Below are positions 54,048-61,706 of a stretch of DNA of 64,000 nt, piece by piece. The translations under genes were made by a program, and so were the position numbers. This DNA comes from Methylomonas subterranea. GTDB taxonomy: Bacteria > Pseudomonadota > Gammaproteobacteria > Methylococcales > Methylomonadaceae. The notes under the pieces were generated by a model. That model was not told the DNA's origin and ran no database searches. It worked only from the letters and a program-made list of their open reading frames with translations. Within the stretch, counting starts at the first letter, position 1. Each line of letters starts with the position of its first letter. The DNA lies in assembly GCF_024505185.1 (NCBI RefSeq), contig NZ_JANIBJ010000002.1, positions 156,075 to 220,074 on the forward strand, written 5' to 3'.

Positions 54048-54449
54048 TTATTGCACCCGCAGTAAAACGCCATCGGTTTTTTCGCAGCCCGGCTTGCTGT
54101 GAGCCGTGGCGCTCAGGCGGACGAAGCCGTGTTGAAAAGGCTTGTTGATTTTACCCTTGACCATCAGGCGGCCGCTGGGTTGCGGGGTGATTTCCAGTTG
54201 TTTGGCCGAAAAGTGTTCCTTGATCTGGCCGGCGCTGATATTGACTTCAATCGAACTGGGGCTGGTGTTGGACGATGCGACAAAGGCAAATTCGCGGAAA
54301 CTTTGTATATATTTGTTGACGGCCGGCTGAAACTCCGAAAACGTCGGCTTATCGCAACTGGCGGAACTCGAACTGCTACCGTAGGCGAAAACGGCGTCGG
54401 TCCGCAGGCTGAAAGCCGCCGCAAACAGGATCAAATAAAGGTGTTTCAT
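54048..54449 (-). CDS. Exported protein, unknown
   Basis: 133 residues with a signal peptide (MKHLYLILFAAAFSLRTDAV, cut near AYG), a Ser-rich linker, and a compact mature domain with two cysteines (ASCDKPTFSEFQ, SKPGCEKTDG) that could bond. The alternation of short polar strands (SIEVNISAGQI, LEITPQPSGRLMVKGKI) suggests a beta-sandwich. Start 54449 behind GTGGAGA. It precedes pgaB on the same strand, so it may belong to the polysaccharide locus. No family recognised. Confidence 0.65.
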   Translation of the reverse strand: MKHLYLILFAAAFSLRTDAVFAYGSSSSSASCDKPTFSEFQPAVNKYIQSFREFAFVASSNTSPSSIEVNISAGQIKEHFSAKQLEITPQPSGRLMVKGKINKPFQHGFVRLSATAHSKPGCEKTDGVLLRVQ

Positions 54450-54526
54450 GGCTATCTCCACTGTGGGTTATTATTGTTATACCAGCATGAGAATAGCCAA
54501 TATTTATGAATACGTGAGGAATACCA

Positions 54527-54874
54527 ATGCCTTATTTAAAAATGCATACCAATGTCGCCATCGGGGCGGAACAATCTTCCCAATTATTGACCGACTTTTC
54601 CAGCTTATTGGCCAAGGAAACCGGCAAACCGGAGCGCTATGTGATGGTTGAACTGGAGGGGGGCAAAGCCATGTCGTTCGGAGGTAATGCCGATCCGTTG
54701 GCCTATGTGGAATGCAAAAGCATAGGATTATCCACGTCTCAGGCCGGCGGGTTGTCGGCGGCGATTGCCGACTTGCTGCGTCGGCGCCTGTCCCTGGCGC
54801 CGGACCGGGTTTATATCGAATTCAGCAATTGCCCCGCCGAATTTTGGGGCTGGAACGGCTCGACCTTCGGCTGA
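54527..54874 (+). CDS. MIF-family protein (tautomerase superfamily)
   Basis: 115 residues aligning over its whole length with macrophage migration inhibitory factor: Met-Pro start (Pro2 becomes the catalytic N-terminal proline), ETGKPERYVMVEL with the active-site Lys, AMSFGGNADPLAYVECKSIG (MIF has AFGGSSEPCALCSLHSIG), LSLAPDRVYIEF and the ending WGWNGSTFG against VGWNNSTFA in human MIF. It forms trimers in the family and acts as a ketonase/tautomerase in vitro; the bacterial role is open. The redox CXXC of MIF is absent. It is convergent with the Cache protein, with adjacent stops. Confidence 0.9.
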   Translation: MPYLKMHTNVAIGAEQSSQLLTDFSSLLAKETGKPERYVMVELEGGKAMSFGGNADPLAYVECKSIGLSTSQAGGLSAAIADLLRRRLSLAPDRVYIEFSNCPAEFWGWNGSTFG

Positions 54875-56896
54875 TTAAAACGGAATAAACACCAAGGCCA
54901 ATACGTCGTTTTGGTAACCGTCGCGGGTTTTGTATTCGCGGTAGCCCTTGGAGGCCGCCATGCCCAGTACGTAATTGCGGTCATTGTATTGGACAATATC
55001 GGAGCTGTGCCGGCCGTTCGACAGCCCGAATAGCTTTTCGTCCAGGTCCAGTTTGTCGCCCGCTTTGAGGTCGGGCCGGTTGGCGACGGCAATAATGTTT
55101 TGGTTTCTGTCGGCGTAGACCGCGAAACAGTGGTTTAACAGGCGGCCGTTTTCATCGCGCGGCAAGGTTTCTTCCAGCATGGCCGAGAATTGCGGTTCGC
55201 TGTCGAACACGATGCCTATGCCTCCCAACACCCTAGAAGGCTCGGCCAAGTCGGTGATGGCGGCGTTGTAAATATATGTGTGGCGGTTTTGATACAAATG
55301 GCTGACGGCGAACGGCGAGACGCTGTATTTTTGGCTGTCCGGGTTTTGTAGCGCGGCCAGTGCGCCGCTTGCGGCGTCGACCGTGTTGCCGACCCAGTGG
55401 CTTTGCTTGCTGTCGGACACCGCCAGAATTTCTCCTTCCGCATTGTAGACATATAAATTGGTGTACACCGTGTACAGCGCGTTGATGTATTGCAAAATCT
55501 CGCTGATTTGGCGCTTGTCGCCGGCGGACAATTCGGCCGCCAGCTTTTGTCTGAAGGCCGACGTCAACGCCCACCAGCGGCAGTCGTTGGCTCTTTCGTA
55601 GAGGTTGCGGTCCATGATGTCCACGGCCAATGCCGCCAGGAAGCCGGCATTGTTCAGGTGCGACGACATCACCGTGACTTCCTGCAAGCGGTTGACCGAG
55701 GCGGTGAAGATGCTGGCGATGTCGGAACCGATTTCCTTGATGGCTTCCAATACCGGCATGAACTCGGCGGCGTTTTTGCGGGCGGAGGCAATTTGGCCGT
55801 TTAGCACCAACAGCCCAAGGTCGGCGTTGATATCGGCCGATGCCTTGCGGATATTGCGCAACTCCGCAGGGAAGCTGCTGGCTTGTTCCATGATCCCGGC
55901 AAAATCGCCGTGCCGGTTGGCCGAGGGTTTGCCGTGGAAGGCCCGATCCAGCGGCGTCATCATTTGCCCGTACCAGCCCAGGCCGAAAAAGCCCTGGTAG
56001 CCGCTGGTCTGACGGGTATTGGTAATGTAATCCCTGCCTTGATAAGTATTGATCCTTAGCGGCGTATCCACATTGAATTTGGCTCGCAGCGGCACCAATT
56101 GCTCGTTGCTGCTGGCGATAACCTGACCGTCCACCGCCAAAATCGTCATGACCCCCACATCTTCCCGGCTCAGCAAATTGGCGAAGATGCCCTGGATTTC
56201 ATCGTCGAAGCGAAAGCACAGGCACAGCACGCCCAAGGGTTTGGAAGTTTTCTGATCGGTTTCGGTGATTTTGCGGGAATAAATAAGCGAGTGGCGGCGA
56301 TTGGGCTGCAAGTCGCTATGACGAAAGGTTTCCAGATAGTCCTCCTGGCTGGCCAGGGTTTCGCTCAGCAAAGGGTCATCCGAACAGCTGACCAGGTTGT
56401 TTTCATCCAGATGAGCCATGAGTCGGCCCTGGGTATCGAACACCATGATTTCGTCGTAAACGCTGTATTTTTTCACATATTCCCGCAAACGGTTTTCGAT
56501 GAAGTCGGTTTGCCGCCGGCTGGGTTGCGGCTCGGCCAGAAACTCCCGAATATCGTTATCCGTCGCCAAAAAACCCACATCGGCGGTGCGCTCGAACAAG
56601 TTTCGAATTAACAGGTCGATGGCGACCTGGGCCTTTGAGGAATTATCCAGCACCAGTTTTTGCACGTTCTCGTACAGCAAATTTTGCGTGAGCTGTTGTT
56701 GCAGTTCGCCGAACTTGTTTTGGGTGCGGTTCATGTCGTCCAGTATGGTGGCCGCCACGTTATGACTGTTTATTTTGCCGATCAAGGTGATTTTGCCCCA
56801 CCAGCCGTTCAATTGGGCCAAGCGGTTTTCAAAGCTTTTTACGTCCGGCATTGCAGTTAGCAATTTTGGGCTATGTGCTTTTAACAGTGCGTTCAT
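54875..56896 (-). CDS. Soluble double-Cache protein with MCP-like helical centre
   Basis: 673 residues without signal peptide or membrane helix. Two Cache-type sensor regions can be seen: one about residues 90-330 (YDEIMVFDTQGRLMAHLDEN, VGVMTILAVDGQVIASS) and one about 430-670 (LYVYNAEGEILAVSDSKQSH, CFAVYADRNQNIIAVANRPD). Between them is a helical stretch whose NADLGLLVLNGQIASARKNA resembles the tip of chemoreceptors. Cache domains normally face the periplasm, so an apparently cytoplasmic pair is odd. The ATG at 56896 is chosen; a start at 56995 adds a basic segment, and Met at 56851 is also possible. Confidence 0.7.
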   Translation of the reverse strand: MNALLKAHSPKLLTAMPDVKSFENRLAQLNGWWGKITLIGKINSHNVAATILDDMNRTQNKFGELQQQLTQNLLYENVQKLVLDNSSKAQVAIDLLIRNLFERTADVGFLATDNDIREFLAEPQPSRRQTDFIENRLREYVKKYSVYDEIMVFDTQGRLMAHLDENNLVSCSDDPLLSETLASQEDYLETFRHSDLQPNRRHSLIYSRKITETDQKTSKPLGVLCLCFRFDDEIQGIFANLLSREDVGVMTILAVDGQVIASSNEQLVPLRAKFNVDTPLRINTYQGRDYITNTRQTSGYQGFFGLGWYGQMMTPLDRAFHGKPSANRHGDFAGIMEQASSFPAELRNIRKASADINADLGLLVLNGQIASARKNAAEFMPVLEAIKEIGSDIASIFTASVNRLQEVTVMSSHLNNAGFLAALAVDIMDRNLYERANDCRWWALTSAFRQKLAAELSAGDKRQISEILQYINALYTVYTNLYVYNAEGEILAVSDSKQSHWVGNTVDAASGALAALQNPDSQKYSVSPFAVSHLYQNRHTYIYNAAITDLAEPSRVLGGIGIVFDSEPQFSAMLEETLPRDENGRLLNHCFAVYADRNQNIIAVANRPDLKAGDKLDLDEKLFGLSNGRHSSDIVQYNDRNYVLGMAASKGYREYKTRDGYQNDVLALVFIPF

Positions 56897-57344
56897 AAGT
56901 AACCGTAAGTTTAGGGTGAAAGGGGCTGGGTACTGGCGCGGAAGCGTCGCTTGCGTGGCTATTTTTCTATCCTGTCGTTTACTGGGCGATACCAAACCCA
57001 GCCCGGGTGGAGAATGGCTTAGGATTCCTTAAAAAATGCCGGCCTTGCTGTCCGGTAGCCTGCACCGAAAATGCAGAAGACATGCCAAGTCGGGGTGTTC
57101 GGCAATTTTCAAGGCGTTACGGGCAAAAACCCCGCATTTTTGCCGATTAAAATGGTGCGATTTGGCACGATAATGGTGCATTTAACATTGTTAAATTGAT
57201 GCTCTGCGCCAGCTAGCATGCGATTTGCAAAAAGCTCGGAAATAATTGCCCCTGGCCCTTATGTGGCGCTGGTTACCGTGGCGGGAGTGTGTTAATTTGG
57301 CCACCGAGATACCCACTTGTTCCCATCCAAATCCGGAGAGTTTT
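56897..57344. other. 448-base intergenic region with phased repeats upstream of bfr
   Basis: Holds a possible hairpin GGCAAAAA/TTTTTGCC (57122-57144) and three TGGYRC units, TGGTGC at 57153, TGGCAC at 57163 and TGGTGC at 57174, spaced 10 and 11 bases, about one helical turn. No gene or RNA recognised. A clear ribosome-binding site (GGAGAG) lies ahead of bfr. No Fur-box match was identified by eye. Confidence 0.45.
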
Positions 57345-57809
57345 ATGCAAGGCGATAAAAAAGTAATCGAATATCTGAATAAAGTGTTGGAAAACGAACT
57401 GACCGCCATCAACCAATATTTCCTGCACGCCAGAATGTATAAGAACTGGGGCTACCAAAAGCTCAACGAAAAGGTCTATCACGAGTCCATCGACGAAATG
57501 AAACATGCCGATAAATTGATCGAGCGGATTTTGTTTTTGGAAGGATTACCCAATTTGCAAAACCTGGGCAAACTGATGATAGGCGAAAACCCCAGGGAAA
57601 TGTTGGAGTGCGATTTAAAGCTGGAAAAATTGGCGGAACCGGTATTGCGCGAAGCCATAGCCTATTGCGAAAGCGTCAGCGACTACATTTCCCGCGAAGT
57701 GTTCGAACATATCCTGGAAAGCGAGGAAGAGCATATCGACTGGCTGGAAACCCAATTGGGCCTGATCGAGCAGATCGGCATCCAAAATTATCTGCAGTCG
57801 CAGATGTGA
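57345..57809 (+). CDS. bfr: Bacterioferritin
   Basis: Subunit of the 24-mer haem-containing iron store. 154 residues, highly like E. coli Bfr: [42 protein letters not shown] (two parts) and [19 protein letters not shown]. Ferroxidase residues Glu18, Glu51, His54 and the late E-x-x-H pair are present, and Met52, the haem ligand, is conserved in DEMKH. Start 57345 behind GGAGAG; an in-frame start 99 bases upstream is rejected because the N-terminus [12 protein letters not shown] matches the family. The nearest BFD-like gene is at 27634. Confidence 0.97.
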   Translation: MQGDKKVIEYLNKVLENELTAINQYFLHARMYKNWGYQKLNEKVYHESIDEMKHADKLIERILFLEGLPNLQNLGKLMIGENPREMLECDLKLEKLAEPVLREAIAYCESVSDYISREVFEHILESEEEHIDWLETQLGLIEQIGIQNYLQSQM

Positions 57810-57935
57810 TTTGTTGGTTTCGTGGTGTTGGCGGCTGGAGTAAACAATATCCGGCATCGGCGGACAACTTGCTTACAACATTGGGAGCATCATCCCTCCG
57901 ATTGCCGCGGGTTATCACCGGCATTTAATCAAATT

Positions 57936-57962
57936 TAGCGTAGGGTACGCATTGCGTACCCC
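57936..57962. repeat. Short inverted repeat after bfr
   Basis: GGGTACGCATTGCGTACCCC forms an 8-base stem (GGGTACGC/GCGTACCC) with a 3-4-base loop. It is of the same style as the other dispersed palindromes and could work as a weak bidirectional terminator. From here to 58072 no gene is seen. Confidence 0.5.
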
Positions 57963-58072
57963 TTGCTTATTCGCCACCTTCAAACCATTCAAACCGCGCT
58001 GCCAGATTCGCGCCCCAATGCGAGGGATAAAGCCCCTCGCTTACGAAGCGATGAAACGACGAAGCGAGAAAT

Positions 58073-58180
58073 GTGACCTGCCTGACTTTGTTGGAAGATG
58101 TTCGCCGCGTCATGCGACTCAAGCATTATTCGCTGCATAGCGAATGTACGTATTCCGATTCCGAGTGGATCAAGCAGGGC
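58073..58180 (+). pseudogene. N-terminal fragment of an integron-type tyrosine recombinase
   Basis: The translated stretch LTLLEDVRRVMRLKHYSLHS, then ECTYSDSEWIKQ, matches the start of integron integrases, where the pattern is L-x-x-V-R-x-x-I/M-R-x-K/R-H-Y-S-x-R/H-T/S-E-x-x-Y-x-x-W-I-K. Only about 30 residues of the SAM-like N-terminal domain survive, with what looks like a two-residue insertion before W-I-K; the rest is replaced by the palindrome at 58181. No catalytic domain (Arg-His-Arg-Tyr) exists in the window. Together with the attC site nearby it marks a decayed integron. Confidence 0.6.
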
Positions 58181-58320
58181 GTAGGGCGGATTCGCGATAG
58201 CAATCCGCCATGTCGAGGACAGCGCCATGGCCAATACCATGGCGGATTGTCGCTACCGCTCCGAATCCGCCTTACGCGGGTTCCTCCGATTACGCTCCGC
58301 TAATCGGAGCTACGCGGGCT
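58178..58320. repeat. REP-like palindromic element interrupting integron remnant
   Basis: Imperfect inverted repeat: left arm GTAGGGCGGATTCGCGATAG and CAATCCGCCATG (58181-58212), right arm CATGGCGGATTGTCGCTACC and CGAATCCGCCTTAC (58239-58275), then a small hairpin around TCCGATTACG/CTAATCGGA (58285-58309). It ends the intI fragment on one side and the cassette gene at 58300-58695 on the other. Confidence 0.7.
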
Positions 58321-58695
58321 TGCAGTGGCAAGTACCTGATTGACTAAGTCCGATTCGCGCGCCGCGGCCTCCGGCGTTCCGTTGTAAGTGGCGAAGAGCA
58401 GAGTTGAGCCGTTTCGTAGGAACCACCGTGACCAAAGACTTCCTTCCTCGGAATAGTGGACTACGACGCCACTGAACTCACCGCACTGAGCGGGTGCGGC
58501 AACACCCCATTCGTCTTCCTGCTCAAGAACAAAGTCCTGCAGATCGGCGTCCGTGACTTCACCAGAAGTCTTTCGGGCTGAACTGAGTTGAAGGGCCGCG
58601 CCAACGGAACGCTCCAGGGTAAGACAGTCGGGGTGATCGGTAATCGTCCACCCGTCGTCCACGTCAACTGACCAGCCGCTCCACCCGATGCGCAT
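58300..58695 (-). CDS. Integron cassette gene, unknown product (3' end altered)
   Basis: 131 residues beginning MRIGWSGWSVDVDDGWTITD, no signal peptide or membrane helix, rich in W, S and acidic residues; it looks like a small soluble alpha-beta domain (QCGEFSGVVVHYSEEGSLWS). The ATG follows the cassette junction TTAGGC at once, with GAGGAAAC as ribosome-binding site, as is typical of cassettes. The last codons lie inside the palindromic repeat and no attC follows, so the original 3' end and its attC were lost. Function not recognised. Confidence 0.65.
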   Translation of the reverse strand: MRIGWSGWSVDVDDGWTITDHPDCLTLERSVGAALQLSSARKTSGEVTDADLQDFVLEQEDEWGVAAPAQCGEFSGVVVHYSEEGSLWSRWFLRNGSTLLFATYNGTPEAAARESDLVNQVLATASPRSSD

Positions 58696-58710
58696 ATGTT
58701 TCCTCGTGAG

Positions 58711-58828
58711 GCCTAACTACCAAGGTAACCGGCGCCGGAGCCCGTCAGGGCGGAGGGCACAACCAAGGGCCATGAGAATGCCGAAGGCATGGCCCTTGGT
58801 TGCGTCCGCGTTGACCTGACAGTTAGGC
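58711..58828 (-). other. attC recombination site (118 bp)
   Basis: Bounded by GCCTAAC (58711-58717) and GTTAGGC (58822-58828), the R-box consensus of integron attC sites. After 5-base spacers come L boxes, AGGTAACC at one side and, read on the minus strand, GGTCAACG at the other: they pair with one unpaired base, the extrahelical base that sets cassette orientation. The centre is a long near-palindrome (AACCAAGGGCCATG). Orientation fits cassettes reading on the minus strand. Confidence 0.85.
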
Positions 58829-58965
58829 TGGGGCGCGGAGTGGAAGGTTTGTGCATTACGACGACCTCAATTCTGGGTGTTGCACTTGACGTGTCAATCG
58901 GCGCTTGTGGATAGGTGCGAGATGATGCACTGGGACTTGACCTGGGGTTTGTGATGTGTTTATTG

Positions 58966-59526
58966 TCATGCCCCTAGTAAAGAAAAATGCCTAAGTAATG
59001 CAATTGCCGGTGCCATTACCGCCAGAGCAAAGGGAAGAAGATGGTCTGTGGCTTTGGGCGTGTGCAGGATGAGATACAAGAAGCCGTTGGCCCACCAAAG
59101 GATGGCGCGAAAGAACGGTACTCTTCCCGAGTGAGTCTCTTCGTCATACCCAAATTTGTTGGTCTGTACTCTCTGCAGCACTGAGTACTTCCAGAAAATA
59201 AATTTTCTGGTGAAATTTACCTTTCCCGTCAGGCTTTGCTTGCCAATCAGTTTCATTACGTAGGGCATGGCTTTTGACTCAAACCTGCCTCTGGCAGTGG
59301 AAATCAGCATTAGATCCCCCTCCAGCATTAAGTATTGGTAATACCTTAAGAGAAAGTATCCCCATACAACCCATGCAAATATTTGCAGCACGCGTGCATC
59401 GCCCACGACGAGCTCCGTTCCTAGGATGCTTACTTTAGCAATACTTACCTTGGCGAACTCGAACATGATGAGAGCAGTGCACACCAGAATCAAATTTCTG
59501 CGTTGCCTTAACAAGTCAGCGTTCAT
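58966..59526 (-). CDS. Integron cassette gene, putative membrane protein
   Basis: 186 residues starting MNADLLRQRRNLILVCTALI. It has about three to four hydrophobic segments: LILVCTALIMFEFAKVSI, VLQIFAWVVWGYFLLRYYQY, and a C-terminal pair near FLYLILH and LLPFALAVMAPAIALLRH. A basic soluble loop lies between them. It is bounded by the core site at 59550-59556 before it and the attC at 58711-58828 after it, so it is one complete gene cassette of about 839 bases. No family recognised. Its AT content is higher than that of htpG and bfr on either side. Confidence 0.75.
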   Translation of the reverse strand: MNADLLRQRRNLILVCTALIMFEFAKVSIAKVSILGTELVVGDARVLQIFAWVVWGYFLLRYYQYLMLEGDLMLISTARGRFESKAMPYVMKLIGKQSLTGKVNFTRKFIFWKYSVLQRVQTNKFGYDEETHSGRVPFFRAILWWANGFLYLILHTPKATDHLLPFALAVMAPAIALLRHFSLLGA

Positions 59527-59549
59527 TTTTCAATTTTGTCTAAGAAGAG

Positions 59550-59556
59550 GCCTAAC
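59550..59556 (-). other. Integron core site at cassette start
   Basis: Plus-strand GCCTAACAAG, i.e. GTTAGGC on the minus strand, the recombination core that begins the cassette at 58966-59526. No partner R box is found to its right before the htpG terminator, so this is either the end of an attI or the last half of a lost attC. Confidence 0.65.
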
Positions 59557-59627
59557 AAGTAATTAAATGGATCTGTATATCACCCCAAACTAACGGGTAT
59601 ACAGAACGACTTTAGCACAACAACCAC

Positions 59628-59653
59628 AAAAAAGGCCGGTTCCCCGGCCTTTT
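59628..59653 (-). terminator. Rho-independent terminator after htpG
   Basis: GGCCGG (59634-59639) and CCGGCC (59644-59649) with a 4-base loop, extended by A-T pairs; on the minus strand it is followed by six T residues. It lies 15 bases past the htpG stop. Four T on the plus side make it weakly bidirectional. Confidence 0.85.
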
Positions 59654-59668
59654 CCATATCACAACAAG

Positions 59669-61618
59669 TTATTTCAACAACCCCTGCAACAACCCATTCA
59701 ACTTGTGCACAAATGCCGCCGGGTCTTCCAACTGGCCGCCTTCGCTGAGGATGGCTTGGTCGAACAGGATGTGGCTGATGTCGGCAAAGCGGGCATCATC
59801 CTGCTCGGATTTCAGGGCCTGCACGATGGCGTGGTCTGGGTTGATTTCGAAGATCGGCTTGCTGCCGCCACCCATGCCGAATAGGCCGCCGGCCTGGCCC
59901 GCCTCTTTCATGATCCGCTCCATGTGCAAACTCATGTCGTAGGCGCCGGTCACCAGACAGGCCGGGGAATCGGTCAGGCGGTGGCTGATTTTGACTTCGC
60001 TGACTTTGTCGCTCAGCACATCCTTGATTTGCTTGACCACCGATTCGAAGTCCTTGCTGATTTCTTCCTGGTGTTTTTTCTCCTCTTCGCTGTCGAATTT
60101 GTCCAGGTCCAGTTCGCCCTTGGCGATGGATTGCAGGTGCTTGTCGTCGAAATCGGTCAAGCTGGACACCAGCCATTCGTCGATGCGGTCGGTCAGCAAT
60201 AACACCTCGATACCTTTCTTGCGGAACACTTCCAGGTGCGGGCTGTTTTTGGCGGCGGCGAAGCTGTCGGCGGTGATGAAGTAGATTTTGTCCTGACCTT
60301 CCTTCATCCGGCTGACGTAGTCGGCCAGTGATACGTTTTGGGTTTTATCGTCGGTATGGGTGGACGAGAAGCGCAGCAGTTTGGCGACGCGCTCCTTGTT
60401 TTTGTGGTCTTCGATCGGGCCTTCCTTGATCACGTTACCGAATTGCTCCCAGAATTTTTGGTAGTTGTCGGCATCGTTTTCGGCCAGGTCTTCCAGCATG
60501 CCCAGCACTTTTTTCACCGCGCCGGCCTTGATGTTGCTGATCTGCTTGCTTTGTTGCAGGATTTCGCGCGATACGTTCAGCGGCAAGCTGTCGGCATCGA
60601 TCACGCCGCGGATGAAGCGCAAATAACGCGGCATCAGTTGCTCGGCATCGTCGGTGATGAAGACTTTTTTGATGTACAGCTTGACGCCGTGCTTGGCGTC
60701 GCGGTCCCACAAGTCGAACGGCGCCCGGCCGGGAACGTAGAGCAGCAAGGTGTATTCGTTGGTACCTTCGACCTTGCTGTGGACGTGGACTAGCGGGTCC
60801 TGGAAGTCGTGGGCGACGTGTTTGTAGAATTCGTTGTAATCCTCGGCGCTGATGTCGTCCTTGTTTTTGCTCCACAAGGCCGAGGCGCTGTTGACGGTTT
60901 CGTCTTCGACCCGGGCCGGGGCGGTTTCGTTGCCTTCATCGTCTTTCTCGGCCGGGATTTCCTTGCTCATGATGATGGGCAAGGAAATGTGGTCGGAGTA
61001 TTTTTTGATGATGGAACGCAGCTTCCAGCTGTTGGCGAATTCTTCTTCGCCTTCTTTCAGGTGCAAGACGATTTCGGTGCCGCGGGCGGCTTTTTCGACC
61101 GATTCGATGGTGTAGTCGCCTTCGCCGCTCGATTCCCAGCGCACGCCGGCATCTGTCGGCGCGCCGGCCTTGCGGGTGGTCAGGGTGACCTTGTCGGCGA
61201 CGATGAAGGCGGAATAAAAGCCGACACCGAATTGGCCGATCAGCTCGCTGTCCTTGGCTTGGTCGCCGGTCAGTTTTTCGAAGAATTGTTTGGTGCCGGA
61301 TTTGGCGATGGTGCCGATGTGATCCTGCACTTCCTCGCGGCTCATGCCGATGCCGTTATCGGTAATGGTGATGGTTTTTTTGCTTTCGTCGAAATCGACG
61401 CGGATTTTCAGGTCGCTGTCGCCTTCGTACAGGCCGTCGTTGGCCAGCGCTTCGAAACGCAGTTTGTCGGCGGCGTCGGAGGCATTGGAAATCAGTTCGC
61501 GCAGAAAGATTTCCTTGTTGCTGTACAGCGAGTGAATCATCAGGTGCAGCAGATGCTTCACTTCGGTTTGAAAACCCAGGGTTTCTTTTTTTGCTTCTAC
61601 AGTCATAGTCTTACTCAT
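59669..61618 (-). CDS. htpG: Molecular chaperone HtpG (Hsp90)
   Basis: Cytosolic ATP-dependent dimeric chaperone. 649 residues from ATG 61618 ([20 protein letters not shown]); an ATG at 61606 is equally possible and closer to the enteric start. The ATP-binding N-domain shows [38 protein letters not shown] and [17 protein letters not shown]; the middle domain has [19 protein letters not shown]; the C-terminal dimerisation domain ends LLQGLLK. The long charged linker of eukaryotic Hsp90 is absent, as expected. Not linked to other heat-shock genes here. Confidence 0.98.
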   Translation of the reverse strand: MSKTMTVEAKKETLGFQTEVKHLLHLMIHSLYSNKEIFLRELISNASDAADKLRFEALANDGLYEGDSDLKIRVDFDESKKTITITDNGIGMSREEVQDHIGTIAKSGTKQFFEKLTGDQAKDSELIGQFGVGFYSAFIVADKVTLTTRKAGAPTDAGVRWESSGEGDYTIESVEKAARGTEIVLHLKEGEEEFANSWKLRSIIKKYSDHISLPIIMSKEIPAEKDDEGNETAPARVEDETVNSASALWSKNKDDISAEDYNEFYKHVAHDFQDPLVHVHSKVEGTNEYTLLLYVPGRAPFDLWDRDAKHGVKLYIKKVFITDDAEQLMPRYLRFIRGVIDADSLPLNVSREILQQSKQISNIKAGAVKKVLGMLEDLAENDADNYQKFWEQFGNVIKEGPIEDHKNKERVAKLLRFSSTHTDDKTQNVSLADYVSRMKEGQDKIYFITADSFAAAKNSPHLEVFRKKGIEVLLLTDRIDEWLVSSLTDFDDKHLQSIAKGELDLDKFDSEEEKKHQEEISKDFESVVKQIKDVLSDKVSEVKISHRLTDSPACLVTGAYDMSLHMERIMKEAGQAGGLFGMGGGSKPIFEINPDHAIVQALKSEQDDARFADISHILFDQAILSEGGQLEDPAAFVHKLNGLLQGLLK

Positions 61619-61706
61619 GCAAGTTAAAAAACGGGACTGTGGCGAAGTGGGGATAGGGCATGGGTTTTTCAAGGCTGTTGCCGAAAAAACCGGTGGCTAA
61701 AGCGGC

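Noticed and set aside
57163..57180. TGGCAC...GGTGC as a sigma-54 promoter of bfr
   Set aside because: The GG and GC pairs are 12 bases apart, not the required 10, and the -12 element lacks TTGC.
58178..58320. Palindromic element as a CRISPR unit or an insertion-sequence end
   Set aside because: It is a single palindrome without regularly spaced copies, spacers, a transposase or target duplications.
59573..59604. CTGTATA...TATACAG as a LexA box of an integron integrase promoter
   Set aside because: The arms are 18 bases apart, far wider than the CTGT-N8-ACAG spacing, and no intI gene follows. It may be an ordinary inverted repeat.
60809..61627. 272-codon open frame antisense to htpG
   Set aside because: It is a mirror frame of a strongly conserved gene, with unnatural Phe/Val/Asp/Gly-rich composition and no family similarity.
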